Assembly (NCBI RefSeq): GCF_014199525.1
Contig: NZ_JACHNU010000007.1
Span: 124,001-188,000, forward strand
Source of the DNA: Conexibacter arvalis
GTDB lineage: Bacteria; Actinomycetota; Thermoleophilia; Solirubrobacterales; Solirubrobacteraceae
Direction of reading: 5' to 3'
DNA length: 64,000 nt
The position numbers were made by a program, and so were the translations under genes. Positions within the stretch are counted from its first letter, which is position 1. Each line of letters opens with the position of its first letter. A model generated the notes under the pieces. It saw only the letters and a program-made list of their open reading frames with translations. It was not told where the DNA came from and ran no database searches. Below are positions 44,273 to 54,709 of the stretch, in pieces.

Positions 44273-45309
44273 GAGGCGCGCGCCTGCACCGCTACCGCGA
44301 ACCGCTGCGCCTCGACGAGCTGCCCGAGCCGGCGGTGCTGGCGCCGAACGACGTGATCGTGCGCGTCGGCGGCGCCGGGCTGTGCCGCACCGACCTCCAC
44401 ATCCAGGAGGGCCAGTGGGCGGAGAAGTCGGGCGTCGAGCTGCCGTACGTGCTCGGGCACGAGAACGCGGGCTGGGTCGAGGAGGTCGGCGCGGCCGTCG
44501 ACAACGTCGCGGTCGGCGACGCGGTGATCGTCCACCCGCTCGTCACGTGCGGGCTCTGCCGCGCCTGCCGCATCGGCGACGACGTCCATTGCGAGAACAG
44601 CAGCTTCCCCGGCATCACGGTCGACGGCGGCTTCGCGGAGCTGCTGCGCACGACCGCCCGCTCGCTCGTCAAGCTCGACGCGGGCCTCGACCCCAAGGAC
44701 GTCGCGGCGCTCGCCGACGCCGGGCTGACCGCCTACCACGTCGTCGCGAAGGCGGCGCGGATCGTGCGCCCCGGCTCGCACGTCGTCGTGATCGGCGCCG
44801 GCGGGCTCGGCCACATCGGGATCCAGTGCCTGCGCGCGATGACCCCGGCCGAGGTGATCGTGCTCGACCCCTCCGAGCGGGCGCTCGCGCTGGCCTCGGA
44901 GCTGGGCGCCGACCACGCCGTGCCCGTCGACGGCTCGCACGTCGAGCGGGTGCGCGAGCTGACCGACGGCCGCGGCGCCGAGGCGGTGATCGACTTCGTC
45001 GGCGAGCACGGGATCATCCCCGACGGCGTCGCGATGCTGCGCGACGCCGGCTCGTACTTCGTCGTCGGCTACGGCGAGAACGTCGACGTGCCGACGATCG
45101 ACATCATCTCGCGCGAGATCAGCTTCATCGGGAACCTCGTCGGCTCCTGGGACGACCTCGCCGAGCTGATGACGCTCACGCGGCAGGGGAAGGTGACGCT
45201 CCACACGACCGCCTACCCGCTCGACGCGGTCAACGACGCGATGGCCGACCTCGACGACGGCCGCGTCCAGGGCCGCGCGATCCTCGTGCCGGCCGGCGCC
45301 GGCGGCTGA
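44269..45309 (+). CDS. Zinc-dependent NAD(P) alcohol dehydrogenase
   Basis: 346 residues from GTG 44269. MDR fold: catalytic zinc ligands Cys (GLCRTDLH), His-Glu (LGHENAGWVEEVG) and a structural-zinc cluster CGLCRACRIGDDVHC. The NAD site is VIGAGGLGHIGIQ and the acidic residue LDPSERA suggests NAD. In propane monooxygenase operons the matching ADH oxidises the secondary alcohol. Last gene of the trio; the converging reductase gene ends 22 bp away. Confidence 0.94.
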   Translation: MRGARLHRYREPLRLDELPEPAVLAPNDVIVRVGGAGLCRTDLHIQEGQWAEKSGVELPYVLGHENAGWVEEVGAAVDNVAVGDAVIVHPLVTCGLCRACRIGDDVHCENSSFPGITVDGGFAELLRTTARSLVKLDAGLDPKDVAALADAGLTAYHVVAKAARIVRPGSHVVVIGAGGLGHIGIQCLRAMTPAEVIVLDPSERALALASELGADHAVPVDGSHVERVRELTDGRGAEAVIDFVGEHGIIPDGVAMLRDAGSYFVVGYGENVDVPTIDIISREISFIGNLVGSWDDLAELMTLTRQGKVTLHTTAYPLDAVNDAMADLDDGRVQGRAILVPAGAGG

Positions 45310-45331
45310 GCGCCGCCGCCGGTCGCGCCGC

Positions 45332-47305
45332 TCACCAGTGCACGCCCTTCATCAGGTGGGCGAGCGCGACCTGCTCGGTCGAGGCGTGCTCGGCCGGGTC
45401 GACGGCGCCCTTCGCCGCGGCCGAGTCGGGGAAGACCTTGTAGGCCATGTGCAGGATCTGGTCGACCGCCTTCGGCGCGAGCGCGTAGGCGACCTCCCCG
45501 AAGGTTCCCAGGCGGGTGTTGATCTGCTTCGGCTTGGAGCGGATCGCCTCGCAGATCAGGTCGGCCGCCTCGTCGGGCGAGATCGTCGGAAACGAGTCGT
45601 AGATTCTCGTCGGCGCGATCATCGCCGTGCGCACGAGCGGCATGTGGATCGTCGTGAAGGAGACGTTGTCGCCGATCGTCTCCGACCCGACGACGCGCGT
45701 GAAGGCGTCGAGCGCCGCCTTGGAGGCGACGTAGGCGGAGAAGCGCGGCGGGTTGGTCTGCACGCCGATCGAGGAGACGTTGACGATGTGGCCGCTTCTG
45801 CGCTCCCGCATGTGCGGCAGCAACTGGATGATCAGCTTGATCGTGCCGAGGTAGTTGAGCTGGATCGTCCGCTCGAAGTCGTGGAAGCGGTCGTAGCTGA
45901 GCGCGATCGAGCGGCGGATCGAGCGGCCGGCGTTGTTGACGAGGATGTCGACCGCCGGATGGTCGGCGAAGATCCGTTCGGTCAGCTGCTCGATCGAGGC
46001 GGTGTCGGAGAGGTCGGCGGTGTAGACGTAGGCGGTCCCGCCGAGCGCCTCGATCTCGCGCTTGGTCTCCTCGAGCTTGTCGGCGCTGCGCGCGACCAGC
46101 AGCGGGATCCCGCCGGCGCGGGCGATCTTCAGCGCGGCGGCGCGGCCGATGCCGCTGGAGGCGCCGGTGATGATCGCCGTCTTGCCGTTGACGGCGCCCT
46201 CGAACGAGTGGTCTCTGAAGAGATCGGGGTCGAGGTTGCGCTCCCAGTAGTCCCACAGCTTCGTCGCGTACGACGACAGCGGCGGCACCTCGATCCCGGT
46301 GCCCTCCAGCGCCCGCTCGGTGTCGCGCGTGTCGAACTGGGCGGCGAGCGCGATGTGGTCGACGATCTCGTCGGGGATGCCGTAGTCGGCGAGCAGGCTT
46401 CTGCGCACGCCCCGCGCCGCCGGCAGCTTCATCAGCATCGACAGCGTCCCCTTCGGCAGCGCGGCCGTCAGCCGACGGTCGATCCGCAGCGCGAGCTGCG
46501 GGGCGTGCGCGGCGCGCGCGAACTCGTTCATCGCCTCGCCGGAGCGCTGCGGGCGCGGGTCGGCGAGGTGGAAGGCCTGACCGTCGAGTCCGGGCTGGTG
46601 GGCGATGTGGTCCATCGCCGCGGCGACGTAGTCGACCGGCACGAGGTTCGTGTAGCCGAGCTCGGGGCCGATCAGCGGGAACCACTGCGGCAGCAGGCTG
46701 CGCAGCTTCTGAATCGCCTTGAAGAAGTAGTAGGGCCCGTCGATCTTGTCCATCACGCCCGTCTGCGAGTGGCCGACGACGATCGCGGGGCGGTAGACGC
46801 GCCACGGACCGCTGGTCTGCGTCCGCGCGATCCGCTCCGACTCGAACTTCGTGCGGTGGTAGGGGTGGTCGAGCTTCTGCCCCTCGTCGAACATGTCCTC
46901 GCGGAAGAGGCCCTTGTAGCTGCCGGCCGCCGCTATCGAGGAGACGTGGTGGAAGGTCCCGGCGCCGATCGCGTTGGAGAGCTCGACGGCATGGCGCGTG
47001 CCCTCGACGTTGGCGACCCGGTTGGCCTCCTCGTCGGCGGTCATGTCGTAGATCGCGGCGAGGTGGAAGAAGTGGTCGACCTGCTGCTCGCGCAGCGCCT
47101 CGACCTCGCGCTCGCCGAGGCCCAGCAGCGGCAGCATCAGGTCGCCGACGACCGGCTTGACGCGCGGCTCCGCGCCCCAGCGGGCGTTCAGCGCGTCGAC
47201 CGATCCGGCCCGCACCAGCACGTACACGTCGCCGTCGCGTTCGAGCAGGCGCTCGACGAGATGGCGGCCGATGAAACCGGTCGCGCCGGTCACGAAGTAG
47301 GTCAT
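45332..47305 (-). CDS. Two-domain fatty acyl-CoA reductase (FAR-like + SDR)
   Basis: 657 residues from ATG 47305 with RBS GGGAGGAG. N-terminal extended SDR (about 1-370): TGATGFIGRHL, Tyr/Lys in PYHRTKFESE. C-terminal classical SDR (about 385-640): ITGASSGIGRAA, NNAGRSI, SAYVASKAAL. Domain order and length match Marinobacter Maqu_2220 and mycobacterial AcrA-type enzymes, which reduce acyl-CoA to alcohol. Candidate -10 box TATAGG is 40 nt upstream. It may make wax-ester alcohols or recycle aldehydes. Confidence 0.9.
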   Translation of the reverse strand: MTYFVTGATGFIGRHLVERLLERDGDVYVLVRAGSVDALNARWGAEPRVKPVVGDLMLPLLGLGEREVEALREQQVDHFFHLAAIYDMTADEEANRVANVEGTRHAVELSNAIGAGTFHHVSSIAAAGSYKGLFREDMFDEGQKLDHPYHRTKFESERIARTQTSGPWRVYRPAIVVGHSQTGVMDKIDGPYYFFKAIQKLRSLLPQWFPLIGPELGYTNLVPVDYVAAAMDHIAHQPGLDGQAFHLADPRPQRSGEAMNEFARAAHAPQLALRIDRRLTAALPKGTLSMLMKLPAARGVRRSLLADYGIPDEIVDHIALAAQFDTRDTERALEGTGIEVPPLSSYATKLWDYWERNLDPDLFRDHSFEGAVNGKTAIITGASSGIGRAAALKIARAGGIPLLVARSADKLEETKREIEALGGTAYVYTADLSDTASIEQLTERIFADHPAVDILVNNAGRSIRRSIALSYDRFHDFERTIQLNYLGTIKLIIQLLPHMRERRSGHIVNVSSIGVQTNPPRFSAYVASKAALDAFTRVVGSETIGDNVSFTTIHMPLVRTAMIAPTRIYDSFPTISPDEAADLICEAIRSKPKQINTRLGTFGEVAYALAPKAVDQILHMAYKVFPDSAAAKGAVDPAEHASTEQVALAHLMKGVHW

Positions 47306-47383
47306 TCCGCTCCTCCCACGGTCTCCGGCCAACCCTATACCCGCGAATCGGGCGAGGGGGACGGAACCCGGTGGAACGAGAAA

Positions 47384-47403
47384 CGCCCCGGCGGACCGGG
47401 GCG
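47384..47403 (-). terminator. Intrinsic terminator after the small membrane protein gene
   Basis: 8-bp stem CGCCCCGG / CCGGGGCG with a 4-nt loop; on the minus strand it is followed by TTTCTCGTT, one of the few T-rich tails in the window. Lies 49 nt after the stop of the 98-aa gene. Confidence 0.75.
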
Positions 47404-47452
47404 TCGATGGCGCTGCTGGAGGGCTGCCCGCCGGAGCGGGAGGGGGCTGGGG

Positions 47453-47749
47453 CTACCAGCCGCCCTTCCACTCGCCGTTCTTGGCGCGGGCCTTGACGGC
47501 CGCCTTGCGCGCGTCTCTGCGCTTGTCGAGCTTCCACTGGAGCATGCTGAGGACGAAGATCAGCAGCGGGAAGAAGGCGATGACGGCGAAGCCGAAGTTC
47601 GTGACGACTCTGTCGGTCGTCTCGCCGTAGGTGCCCTCGCCGGAGACACCGCCGTGGTCGATCCCCGCGAGCGCAACCGGAGCGCTCAGCAGGAGGACGA
47701 GGCTCGTCGCGACGAGCGTGGTGAGCAGGCGTGTGGTCTTGTGCCGCAT
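47453..47749 (-). CDS. Small secreted/membrane protein of unknown function
   Basis: 98 residues from ATG 47749 (MRHKTTRLL). A signal peptide (about 1-29, cut after VALAG) is followed by a short outer loop, a second hydrophobic helix (GFAVIAFFPLLIFVLSMLQW) and a very basic cytoplasmic tail (KLDKRRDARKAAVKARAK). I do not recognise the family, though proteins like this are common in Solirubrobacterales. Divergent from the ABC-F gene. Confidence 0.75.
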   Translation of the reverse strand: MRHKTTRLLTTLVATSLVLLLSAPVALAGIDHGGVSGEGTYGETTDRVVTNFGFAVIAFFPLLIFVLSMLQWKLDKRRDARKAAVKARAKNGEWKGGW

Positions 47750-47840
47750 GAGGGGGCGAACAATAACGAAAGGCAGGACGAAGGCGCCCCGCCCCGACGG
47801 CGCCGCTCGTCCGCTCGCGGACACCTACCATGGGACCGGT

Positions 47841-49778
<1,938 letters not shown>

Positions 49779-49816
49779 CCCGCTCCGGGCAGCGGACGGG
49801 CCTTCGGGGCAGGCTC

Positions 49817-49849
49817 GTTCACCTCGCCGTCACACGTTCGTCACATCCG
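49817..49849 (+). promoter_or_regulatory. Pho-box-like triple direct repeat
   Basis: Three consecutive 11-bp units, GTTCACCTCGC, CGTCACACGTT and CGTCACATCCG. They show TTCACC-N5-GTCACA-N5-GTCACA, as in PhoP/PhoB boxes (TTNACA with 5-bp spacers). They end 27 bp before a TACCGT -10 box, the place expected for activation of the 49,889 gene and phoU. Confidence 0.75.
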
Positions 49850-49888
49850 CGACACACCGGCGCGTCCTCGCGCCCGTACCGTCGCGCC

Positions 49889-50848
49889 ATGAGCGACGTC
49901 GCGATCCAGCGCCACCGCGAGCGGGCCTCCGAGCCGCTCGGCGGCGTCGCCCGGCTCGGCGGCCGCCTCGGCCTCGACGTGCCGCGCGAGGGGTGGCCGA
50001 CCGCGCCCGGGCTGAAGCGGCTGGAGGCGTGCGGCTACGGCTGGGTCCAGCTGCACGCGCCGCCGGTCGAGATGCTCGCCGACCCGGTCAGCGTCCGCCG
50101 GCATGCCGACTGCCTGCGGGCCGTCCTCGCGCCGACGAGCCTCCGCGTCGTCCTGCACGCGCCCGACGACCTGCGGCTCGGCATGCCGCCGCACGACCGC
50201 GCCTTCGAGGGGCTGCTCGACTGCGCCGTCCGGGTCGCGGCGAACATCGTCGTCTGCCACGCCGGCTGCTTCCCGCTCGCCGAGGGCGTCGCCGCCGACC
50301 GCGTCGAGGACCGCCGGCTGGCCGAGGAGCGGTCGCTGCGCCGCGCCGCCGCGCGCGCCGAGCGCGTCGGGGTCGCGATCGCCGTCGAGAACCTCGCTCC
50401 CGCGTATCCGGTCCCGCCGGCGCGGCGCGAGCTGGCGCACTCCGTCACCTGGGTGCACGAGCTGGTGCGGCGGCTCGACTCGCCGGCGGTCGGGCTCGCG
50501 CTCGACCTCGGCCACGCCCACCTGACCGCCCAGCTCGACGCGGAAGCGCGCGACCGGCGCGACGGCGGCTCGCTGACGGAGGCGGTCGCGGCGGCGCTCG
50601 ACGAGGTCGTCCTCTTCCACGTGCACGACAACCTCGGCGCGCGCAGGGGGCCGGGGACGCCGCCCGGGATCGTGCCGCTGCGGCTCGACCTCCATCTGCC
50701 GCCCGGCCGCGGCACGCTGCCCTGGCGTGCGCTGGCGCCGCTGCTGCGCACGCACGACGCTCCGCTGCTGATGGAGATCGCGACCTCGCACCGACCCGAC
50801 CCGCTGCGGCTCGCGACCGTCAGCGCGGAGCTGCTGACGCGCAGCTGA
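49889..50848 (+). CDS. Sugar-phosphate isomerase/AP-endonuclease-like TIM-barrel protein
   Basis: 319 residues, 6 nt after a TACCGT box (leaderless). Xylose isomerase-like/AP endonuclease 2 fold: strands and metal ligands in VQLHAPP, VVCHAGC, AVENLAP, ALDLGHAHL, LFHVHDN and the terminal LLMEIAT, i.e. His, Glu, Asp and His for metal binding. Catalytic activity unknown; relatives include IolE/hydroxypyruvate isomerase-like and deoxyribonuclease IV-like enzymes. Probably cotranscribed with phoU, 16 bp downstream, and under phosphate control from the upstream repeats. Confidence 0.85.
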   Translation: MSDVAIQRHRERASEPLGGVARLGGRLGLDVPREGWPTAPGLKRLEACGYGWVQLHAPPVEMLADPVSVRRHADCLRAVLAPTSLRVVLHAPDDLRLGMPPHDRAFEGLLDCAVRVAANIVVCHAGCFPLAEGVAADRVEDRRLAEERSLRRAAARAERVGVAIAVENLAPAYPVPPARRELAHSVTWVHELVRRLDSPAVGLALDLGHAHLTAQLDAEARDRRDGGSLTEAVAAALDEVVLFHVHDNLGARRGPGTPPGIVPLRLDLHLPPGRGTLPWRALAPLLRTHDAPLLMEIATSHRPDPLRLATVSAELLTRS

Positions 50849-50864
50849 GGCCGAAAGGAGGACC

Positions 50865-51572
50865 ATGGCCGTGTACATGGTCCAGCCACGGCAGGAGTAC
50901 CTCGAGCAGCTCGCGCAGATCGAGCGGCAGACGTTGACCGGCCTCGACCTCGTCGTCGACGCGCTCGACCGCGCGCTGGTCGCGCTGCGCGAGCACGACG
51001 TCGAGCTGGCGAGCGCCGTCGTCGCCGACGACGACAGCATCGACACCCGCTACGTGGAGACCCACCAGGCGATCCTGTCGCTGCTGGCGCTGCAGGCGCC
51101 GGTCGCCGGCGACCTGCGCGTCGTCGCGGCGCTGCTGCACGTGATCCGGCACGTCGAGCGGATGGGCGACCAGTGCGTCACGGTCGCCAAGCTCGTGCCG
51201 CTCGACGACGTCGCGCCGGCCCGCGACGCGCAGCTGCTCGACCGGATCGCGCGGATGGGCGCGCTCGTGCGCGGCCAGGTGCTGCAGGCGCAGCGCGCGT
51301 TCGGTGAGCGCGACCACGCACTCGCCCAGGAGCTGGTGACGCTCGATCGCGAGGTCAACGCGCTCAACCGCGAGATCTTCACGCGCGCGGTCGAGATCGG
51401 AGACGACCCGGAGCGGCGGGAGTGGGCGATGCACATGGCGCTCGTCGCCCGCTGCCTGGAGCGGATCGGCGACAACGCGGTCGACGTCGGCGAGCAGACC
51501 GCCTTCGTCGTGACCGGCCGCTTCCGCGAGTTCTCCGACGCCTCGCAGGCGCCCGCCCCGCGCCCCGAGTGA
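50865..51572 (+). CDS. phoU: Phosphate-signalling protein PhoU
   Basis: 235 residues, RBS AAAGGAGG. Two tandem three-helix PhoU domains with metal-binding signatures: RVVAALLHVIRHVERMGDQCVTVAKL (E/DxxxD type) and MALVARCLERIGDNAVDVGEQTAFVVTGR. PhoU damps the phosphate two-component system when phosphate is plentiful. The pst transporter is not adjacent. A small hairpin 65 nt after the stop ends this unit. Confidence 0.96.
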   Translation: MAVYMVQPRQEYLEQLAQIERQTLTGLDLVVDALDRALVALREHDVELASAVVADDDSIDTRYVETHQAILSLLALQAPVAGDLRVVAALLHVIRHVERMGDQCVTVAKLVPLDDVAPARDAQLLDRIARMGALVRGQVLQAQRAFGERDHALAQELVTLDREVNALNREIFTRAVEIGDDPERREWAMHMALVARCLERIGDNAVDVGEQTAFVVTGRFREFSDASQAPAPRPE

Positions 51573-51609
51573 CGGGCCGCTCCGCCGCGCTGGCCGCGGG
51601 GCCTCGCGG

Positions 51610-51631
51610 CAGTTGTGAACGACCTGTTAAC
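51610..51631 (-). promoter_or_regulatory. Pho-box-like repeat upstream of the response regulator
   Basis: On the minus strand, GTTAACAGGTC then GTTCACAACTG: TTAACA-N5-TTCACA, an exact match to the TTNACA-N5-TTNACA form known for PhoP in Bacillus and similar to actinobacterial PHO boxes. It lies 55-76 bp before the regulator start. Confidence 0.7.
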
Positions 51632-51637
51632 GCAGCC

Positions 51638-51654
51638 GGCGGGACGCTCCCGCC
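51638..51654. terminator. Short hairpin between phoU and the response regulator gene
   Basis: GGCGGGA-CGC-TCCCGCC, 7-bp stem, 66 nt after the phoU stop; just ahead of the TAGACT -10 box of the next gene. Confidence 0.45.
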
Positions 51655-51685
51655 GTCGGCGGAGGGCTTTAGACTTCGACCCACC

Positions 51686-52537
51686 ATGACGACGGCACAC
51701 ACCGCGGGTGCGACCTCCAATCACGACGAGTCGCACGCCTCGGGGTCGCGGACGGCCCCGCTCCGGCTGGCCATCATCGATGGCGACAGCGGTTTCCTCC
51801 AAGTGGTCGAGAAGCGCGTGCGGGCGCGCGGCTGGCAGCAGACGGTGCTCGGCGGCGCCGTGCCGGTCGAAGAGCTCGTCTCGATGCGGCTCGGCGCGCT
51901 CGTGATCGACCTCGCCGTGCTCGGCGCTCCGGGGTGGGCGTACCTCGAGCAGGTCTGCGCCGCGCTGCCGGCGCTGCCGGTGATCGTCTGCACCGGCCCC
52001 TCGACCGTCGCGCAGCGGGTTCGCGCGCTGCGGACCGGCGCCGACGACTGGCTCGGCAAGCCGTGCCACCCGGAGGAGCTGGTCGCCCGCATCGAGGCGA
52101 TCGTGCGCCGCGGGCGGCTCGCCGCCCCGCCGGTCGAGCGCCCGGTCGTCGAGGCCGGCGAGATCGCGATCCGGCCCGACCAGTTCCAGGCGTTCGTCGG
52201 CACCCGCAGCCTCGACCTGACGCGGCGCGAGTTCGAGCTGATCCGCCTGCTCGCCGGCAACGCCGGCCAGGTGCTGGAGCGCGAGACGATCTACCAGCGC
52301 GTGTGGGGCTACGCGATGGCCCACGGCGACCGCTCCGTCGACGTCTTCGTGCGCAAGCTGCGCCAGAAGCTGGAGCGCGCCTCGCCGCAGTGGCGCTACA
52401 TCCACACGCACTTCGGCGTCGGCTACCGCTTCGCGCCTGAGCCGATCGAGCAGCCCGACGCGATCGGCTCGACCGACGCGCCGGAGGAGACCGCCGGCGA
52501 CGCGCTCGGCGACCTGCGCGAACGTGTGCTGCAATAG
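51686..52537 (+). CDS. OmpR/PhoB-family response regulator, probable phosphate regulator
   Basis: 283 residues, 10 nt after TAGACT. A Ser/Thr/His-rich tail (1-25), a receiver domain (about 26-145) with DGDSG acidic pocket, the phosphoacceptor Asp in LVIDLAVLG, T in VCTGPS and K in GKPCHPEEL, then a Trans_reg_C winged helix (SLDLTRREFELIRLLAGNAGQVLERE, SVDVFVRKLRQKLE, THFGVGYRFAP). No histidine kinase is adjacent. Next to phoU and Pho-box repeats, a PhoP/PhoB role is likely. Confidence 0.9.
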   Translation: MTTAHTAGATSNHDESHASGSRTAPLRLAIIDGDSGFLQVVEKRVRARGWQQTVLGGAVPVEELVSMRLGALVIDLAVLGAPGWAYLEQVCAALPALPVIVCTGPSTVAQRVRALRTGADDWLGKPCHPEELVARIEAIVRRGRLAAPPVERPVVEAGEIAIRPDQFQAFVGTRSLDLTRREFELIRLLAGNAGQVLERETIYQRVWGYAMAHGDRSVDVFVRKLRQKLERASPQWRYIHTHFGVGYRFAPEPIEQPDAIGSTDAPEETAGDALGDLRERVLQ

Positions 52538-52545
52538 ACGGTGAG

Positions 52546-52899
52546 ATGAACCAGACCGTCCGCAACGTCGTCATCATCCTCGCGCTCGCCGCGGCGGTGG
52601 CGGTGGTCCCGGGCGGCAGCAACGCGAGCGACGCGATCCTGCAGACGCTCGTCGTGGTGATGCTCGGCGCGCTCGCCTATCTGGCGGTCCGCCTCTACCG
52701 CGAGCGGAAGAGCGACCTCTACGGCCTCGGCGACCGCAACCGCGCGATCCTCTACGGCTCTGCCGGAATGGGCACGATCGCGCTCGTCGGCACCGATCGG
52801 ATGTGGGACACCGGGGCCGGTTCGATCGCGTGGCTGGCGCTGATCGCACTCGCCTGCTTCGGGGTCTATCACGTCTACCGCAGAGCTCGCGAGTACTGA
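52546..52899 (+). CDS. Small membrane protein of unknown function
   Basis: 117 residues; RBS-like GGTGAG 4 nt before ATG 52546, 8 bp after the regulator stop, so probably cotranscribed. Four hydrophobic helices: VVIILALAAAVAVVPGG, TLVVVMLGALAYLAVRLY, ILYGSAGMGTIALVG, IAWLALIALACFGVYHVY. Short charged loops (RERKSDLYGLGDRNR). No family recognised; resembles small DUF proteins common in Thermoleophilia. Confidence 0.8.
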   Translation: MNQTVRNVVIILALAAAVAVVPGGSNASDAILQTLVVVMLGALAYLAVRLYRERKSDLYGLGDRNRAILYGSAGMGTIALVGTDRMWDTGAGSIAWLALIALACFGVYHVYRRAREY

Positions 52900-52954
52900 C
52901 GCCGGCACCGCGCCCGCCGCGGATCGCCAGCCCCCTGGCGGCGCGACTTCGGGC

Positions 52955-53716
52955 GTGCCGGTCTCGACCTATCGCGAGCTGCCGCCGCGACCGCAGCTCG
53001 CCGGGCTGCTGGCATGCACGTGGAGCCAGCACGTCAGCCGGCCGCACCGCCAGCGGATCGTGCCCGACGGCTGCGTCGACCTGATCTGGCTCGCCGACCG
53101 CGAGCTGGTCGTCGCGGGACCCGCGACCGGACCGGCACGCTCCGACCTGCCGGCCGGCTCGACGACCGTCGGCGTGCGCTGGCGGCCGGGGACGGGCGCG
53201 CCGGCGCTCGGACTGCCGCTCGACGCCCTGCTCGACGTGACGGTCCCGCTCTCGGAGCTGTGGGGCCGCGATGCCGCCGACGCGCTCGCCGAGCGCGTCG
53301 CGGGCGCCCCGCCCGGCGCGCGCGCCGAGCTGCTGCAGGACGTCGTCGCGGTGCGCGCGGCCGCCGGCGGGCCGGTCGACCGGCTCGTCACGGCCGCGTG
53401 CCGGGCCGCTGCCTGGGATGCGCTGGCCGGCCGGACGCTCGGCGTGCGCGCGCTCGCCGACGGGCTCGGCGTCAGCGAGCGCCAGCTGCTGCGCCGCTTC
53501 CGCACGGCCGTCGGGTACGGCCCGCGCACGCTCGCGCGCGTCCTGCGCTTCCAGCGCTTCCTCGCCGGCATCTGGGAGCCGTCCGGCGCGACCGCGGAGG
53601 GCGTCGAGCTGGGGCGGCTCGCGGCCGACGCGGGCTACGCCGACCAGTCGCACCTCGTGCGCGACTGCCGCCGGCTCGCCGGCGCCACCCCGTCGCAGCT
53701 GCTCGCGGGCGGCTGA
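52955..53716 (+). CDS. AraC family transcriptional regulator
   Basis: 253 residues from GTG 52955. N-terminal sensor domain (DUF6597 type: YRELPPRPQLAGLLACTW and PDGCVDLIW) and C-terminal HTH_18: TLGVRALADGLGVSERQLLRRFRTAVGYGPRTLARVLRFQRFL and second helix pair LAADAGYADQSHLVRDCRRLAGATPSQLL. It precedes the Tad-like genes by 223 bp; whether it controls them is not clear. Confidence 0.9.
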   Translation: MPVSTYRELPPRPQLAGLLACTWSQHVSRPHRQRIVPDGCVDLIWLADRELVVAGPATGPARSDLPAGSTTVGVRWRPGTGAPALGLPLDALLDVTVPLSELWGRDAADALAERVAGAPPGARAELLQDVVAVRAAAGGPVDRLVTAACRAAAWDALAGRTLGVRALADGLGVSERQLLRRFRTAVGYGPRTLARVLRFQRFLAGIWEPSGATAEGVELGRLAADAGYADQSHLVRDCRRLAGATPSQLLAGG

Positions 53717-53939
53717 GCGCGGGTTGGCGCGCGGCTGTGCGCGGGTTCACGTCCGGCGCGCGTCCGTCCCGCGCGGCTTGCCCGTCGTCGTCCCAGACGA
53801 GCGGCGCCGGCGGTGGCGCGGCACGCGGGCGCGGCGCCGGATGCTGCGGCCGTCGGCGGCGGAGTCGCCGCCGCGGCTGCGCAGATTCGTCGCGAACGCG
53901 TCTCGATCCGCGACAGCGGTCGGAGCGAAGGTGAGCCGC

Positions 53940-54278
53940 ATGTCCGCTCTCAGCTCCGACGACGGTCAGGCGACCGTCGAGCTCATCGCCCTCCTCCCGC
54001 TCCTCTGCCTGCTCGCCGCCGCGCTGTGGCAGATCACGCTCGCCGGCGGGGCCGTCTGGTTCGCGAACGGCGCCGCACGGGCGGCCGCGCGGGCCGAGGC
54101 CGTCGGCGGCGACGCGAGCGCCGCCGCCCGCGGCGCGCTGCCGGCGCGCTTCGAGCGCGGCCTGCGCGTTCGCGCGCGCGACGGCGGCGTCGCTCTCGAC
54201 GTCGCGGTCCCGGCGCTGCTGGGCGGCGGCACGCTCACGACGGTGACCGCCCGCGCCCGCTTCGAGGCGCAGCGATGA
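53940..54278 (+). CDS. TadE-like pilus assembly/pseudopilin protein
   Basis: 112 residues from ATG 53940 (GTG 53931 possible, with GGAG upstream). The segment SSDDGQATVELIALLPLLCLLAAALWQ is the TadE signature: Gly-Gln, then Glu at +5 after cleavage, and a 20-residue hydrophobic helix. The short extracellular C-terminus is beta-rich (LRVRARDGGVALDVAVP). First gene of the Tad-like cluster; its stop overlaps the next start (ATGA). Confidence 0.85.
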   Translation: MSALSSDDGQATVELIALLPLLCLLAAALWQITLAGGAVWFANGAARAAARAEAVGGDASAAARGALPARFERGLRVRARDGGVALDVAVPALLGGGTLTTVTARARFEAQR

Positions 54279-54709
54279 CCGCGCGCACACGCGCGAGCGC
54301 CGCCGCCCAGGATTCGCGCTGGCGTGCAGCGCGGGTCGGCACGGTCGCCGCGCCGACACGGCGGTGGGCGGGCCGCCTCCGCGGCGACGCCGGCCAGTCG
54401 GTCGTCGAGCTCGTCGCGCTGCTGCCGCTGTATGCCGCCGTCGCGATCGGCATCCTGCAGGCGCTCGCCGCCGGCGCGGCGGGGGAGCTCGCCGGCCACG
54501 CGGCGCAGTCGGCCGCGGTCGCGCTCGCACAGGGGAGAGACGGGGCCGCGGCGGCGCGCGGCGCGCTGCCCGGCTGGGCGCGCGACCGAATCGAGGTGCG
54601 GGTGGCGAGAACGCGGGTGACGGTCGTCGTGACCCCGCCGTCGCTGCTCCCCGGCCTCGGCAAGCGGCTGCGCACGACGGCGAGCGCAGACGCGGGACCG
54701 GCGACATGA
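54275..54709 (+). CDS. TadE/TadF-like pseudopilin protein
   Basis: 144 residues. A basic N-terminal extension of about 38 aa, then RGDAGQSVVELVALLPLYAAVAIGILQALAAG, the TadE/F helix, then a short basic extracellular part. Paralogue of the preceding gene. Translationally coupled both ways (ATGA at start, GACATGAG overlap at end), so the three proteins are made together and may form a complex. Confidence 0.85.
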   Translation: MTARTRASAAAQDSRWRAARVGTVAAPTRRWAGRLRGDAGQSVVELVALLPLYAAVAIGILQALAAGAAGELAGHAAQSAAVALAQGRDGAAAARGALPGWARDRIEVRVARTRVTVVVTPPSLLPGLGKRLRTTASADAGPAT

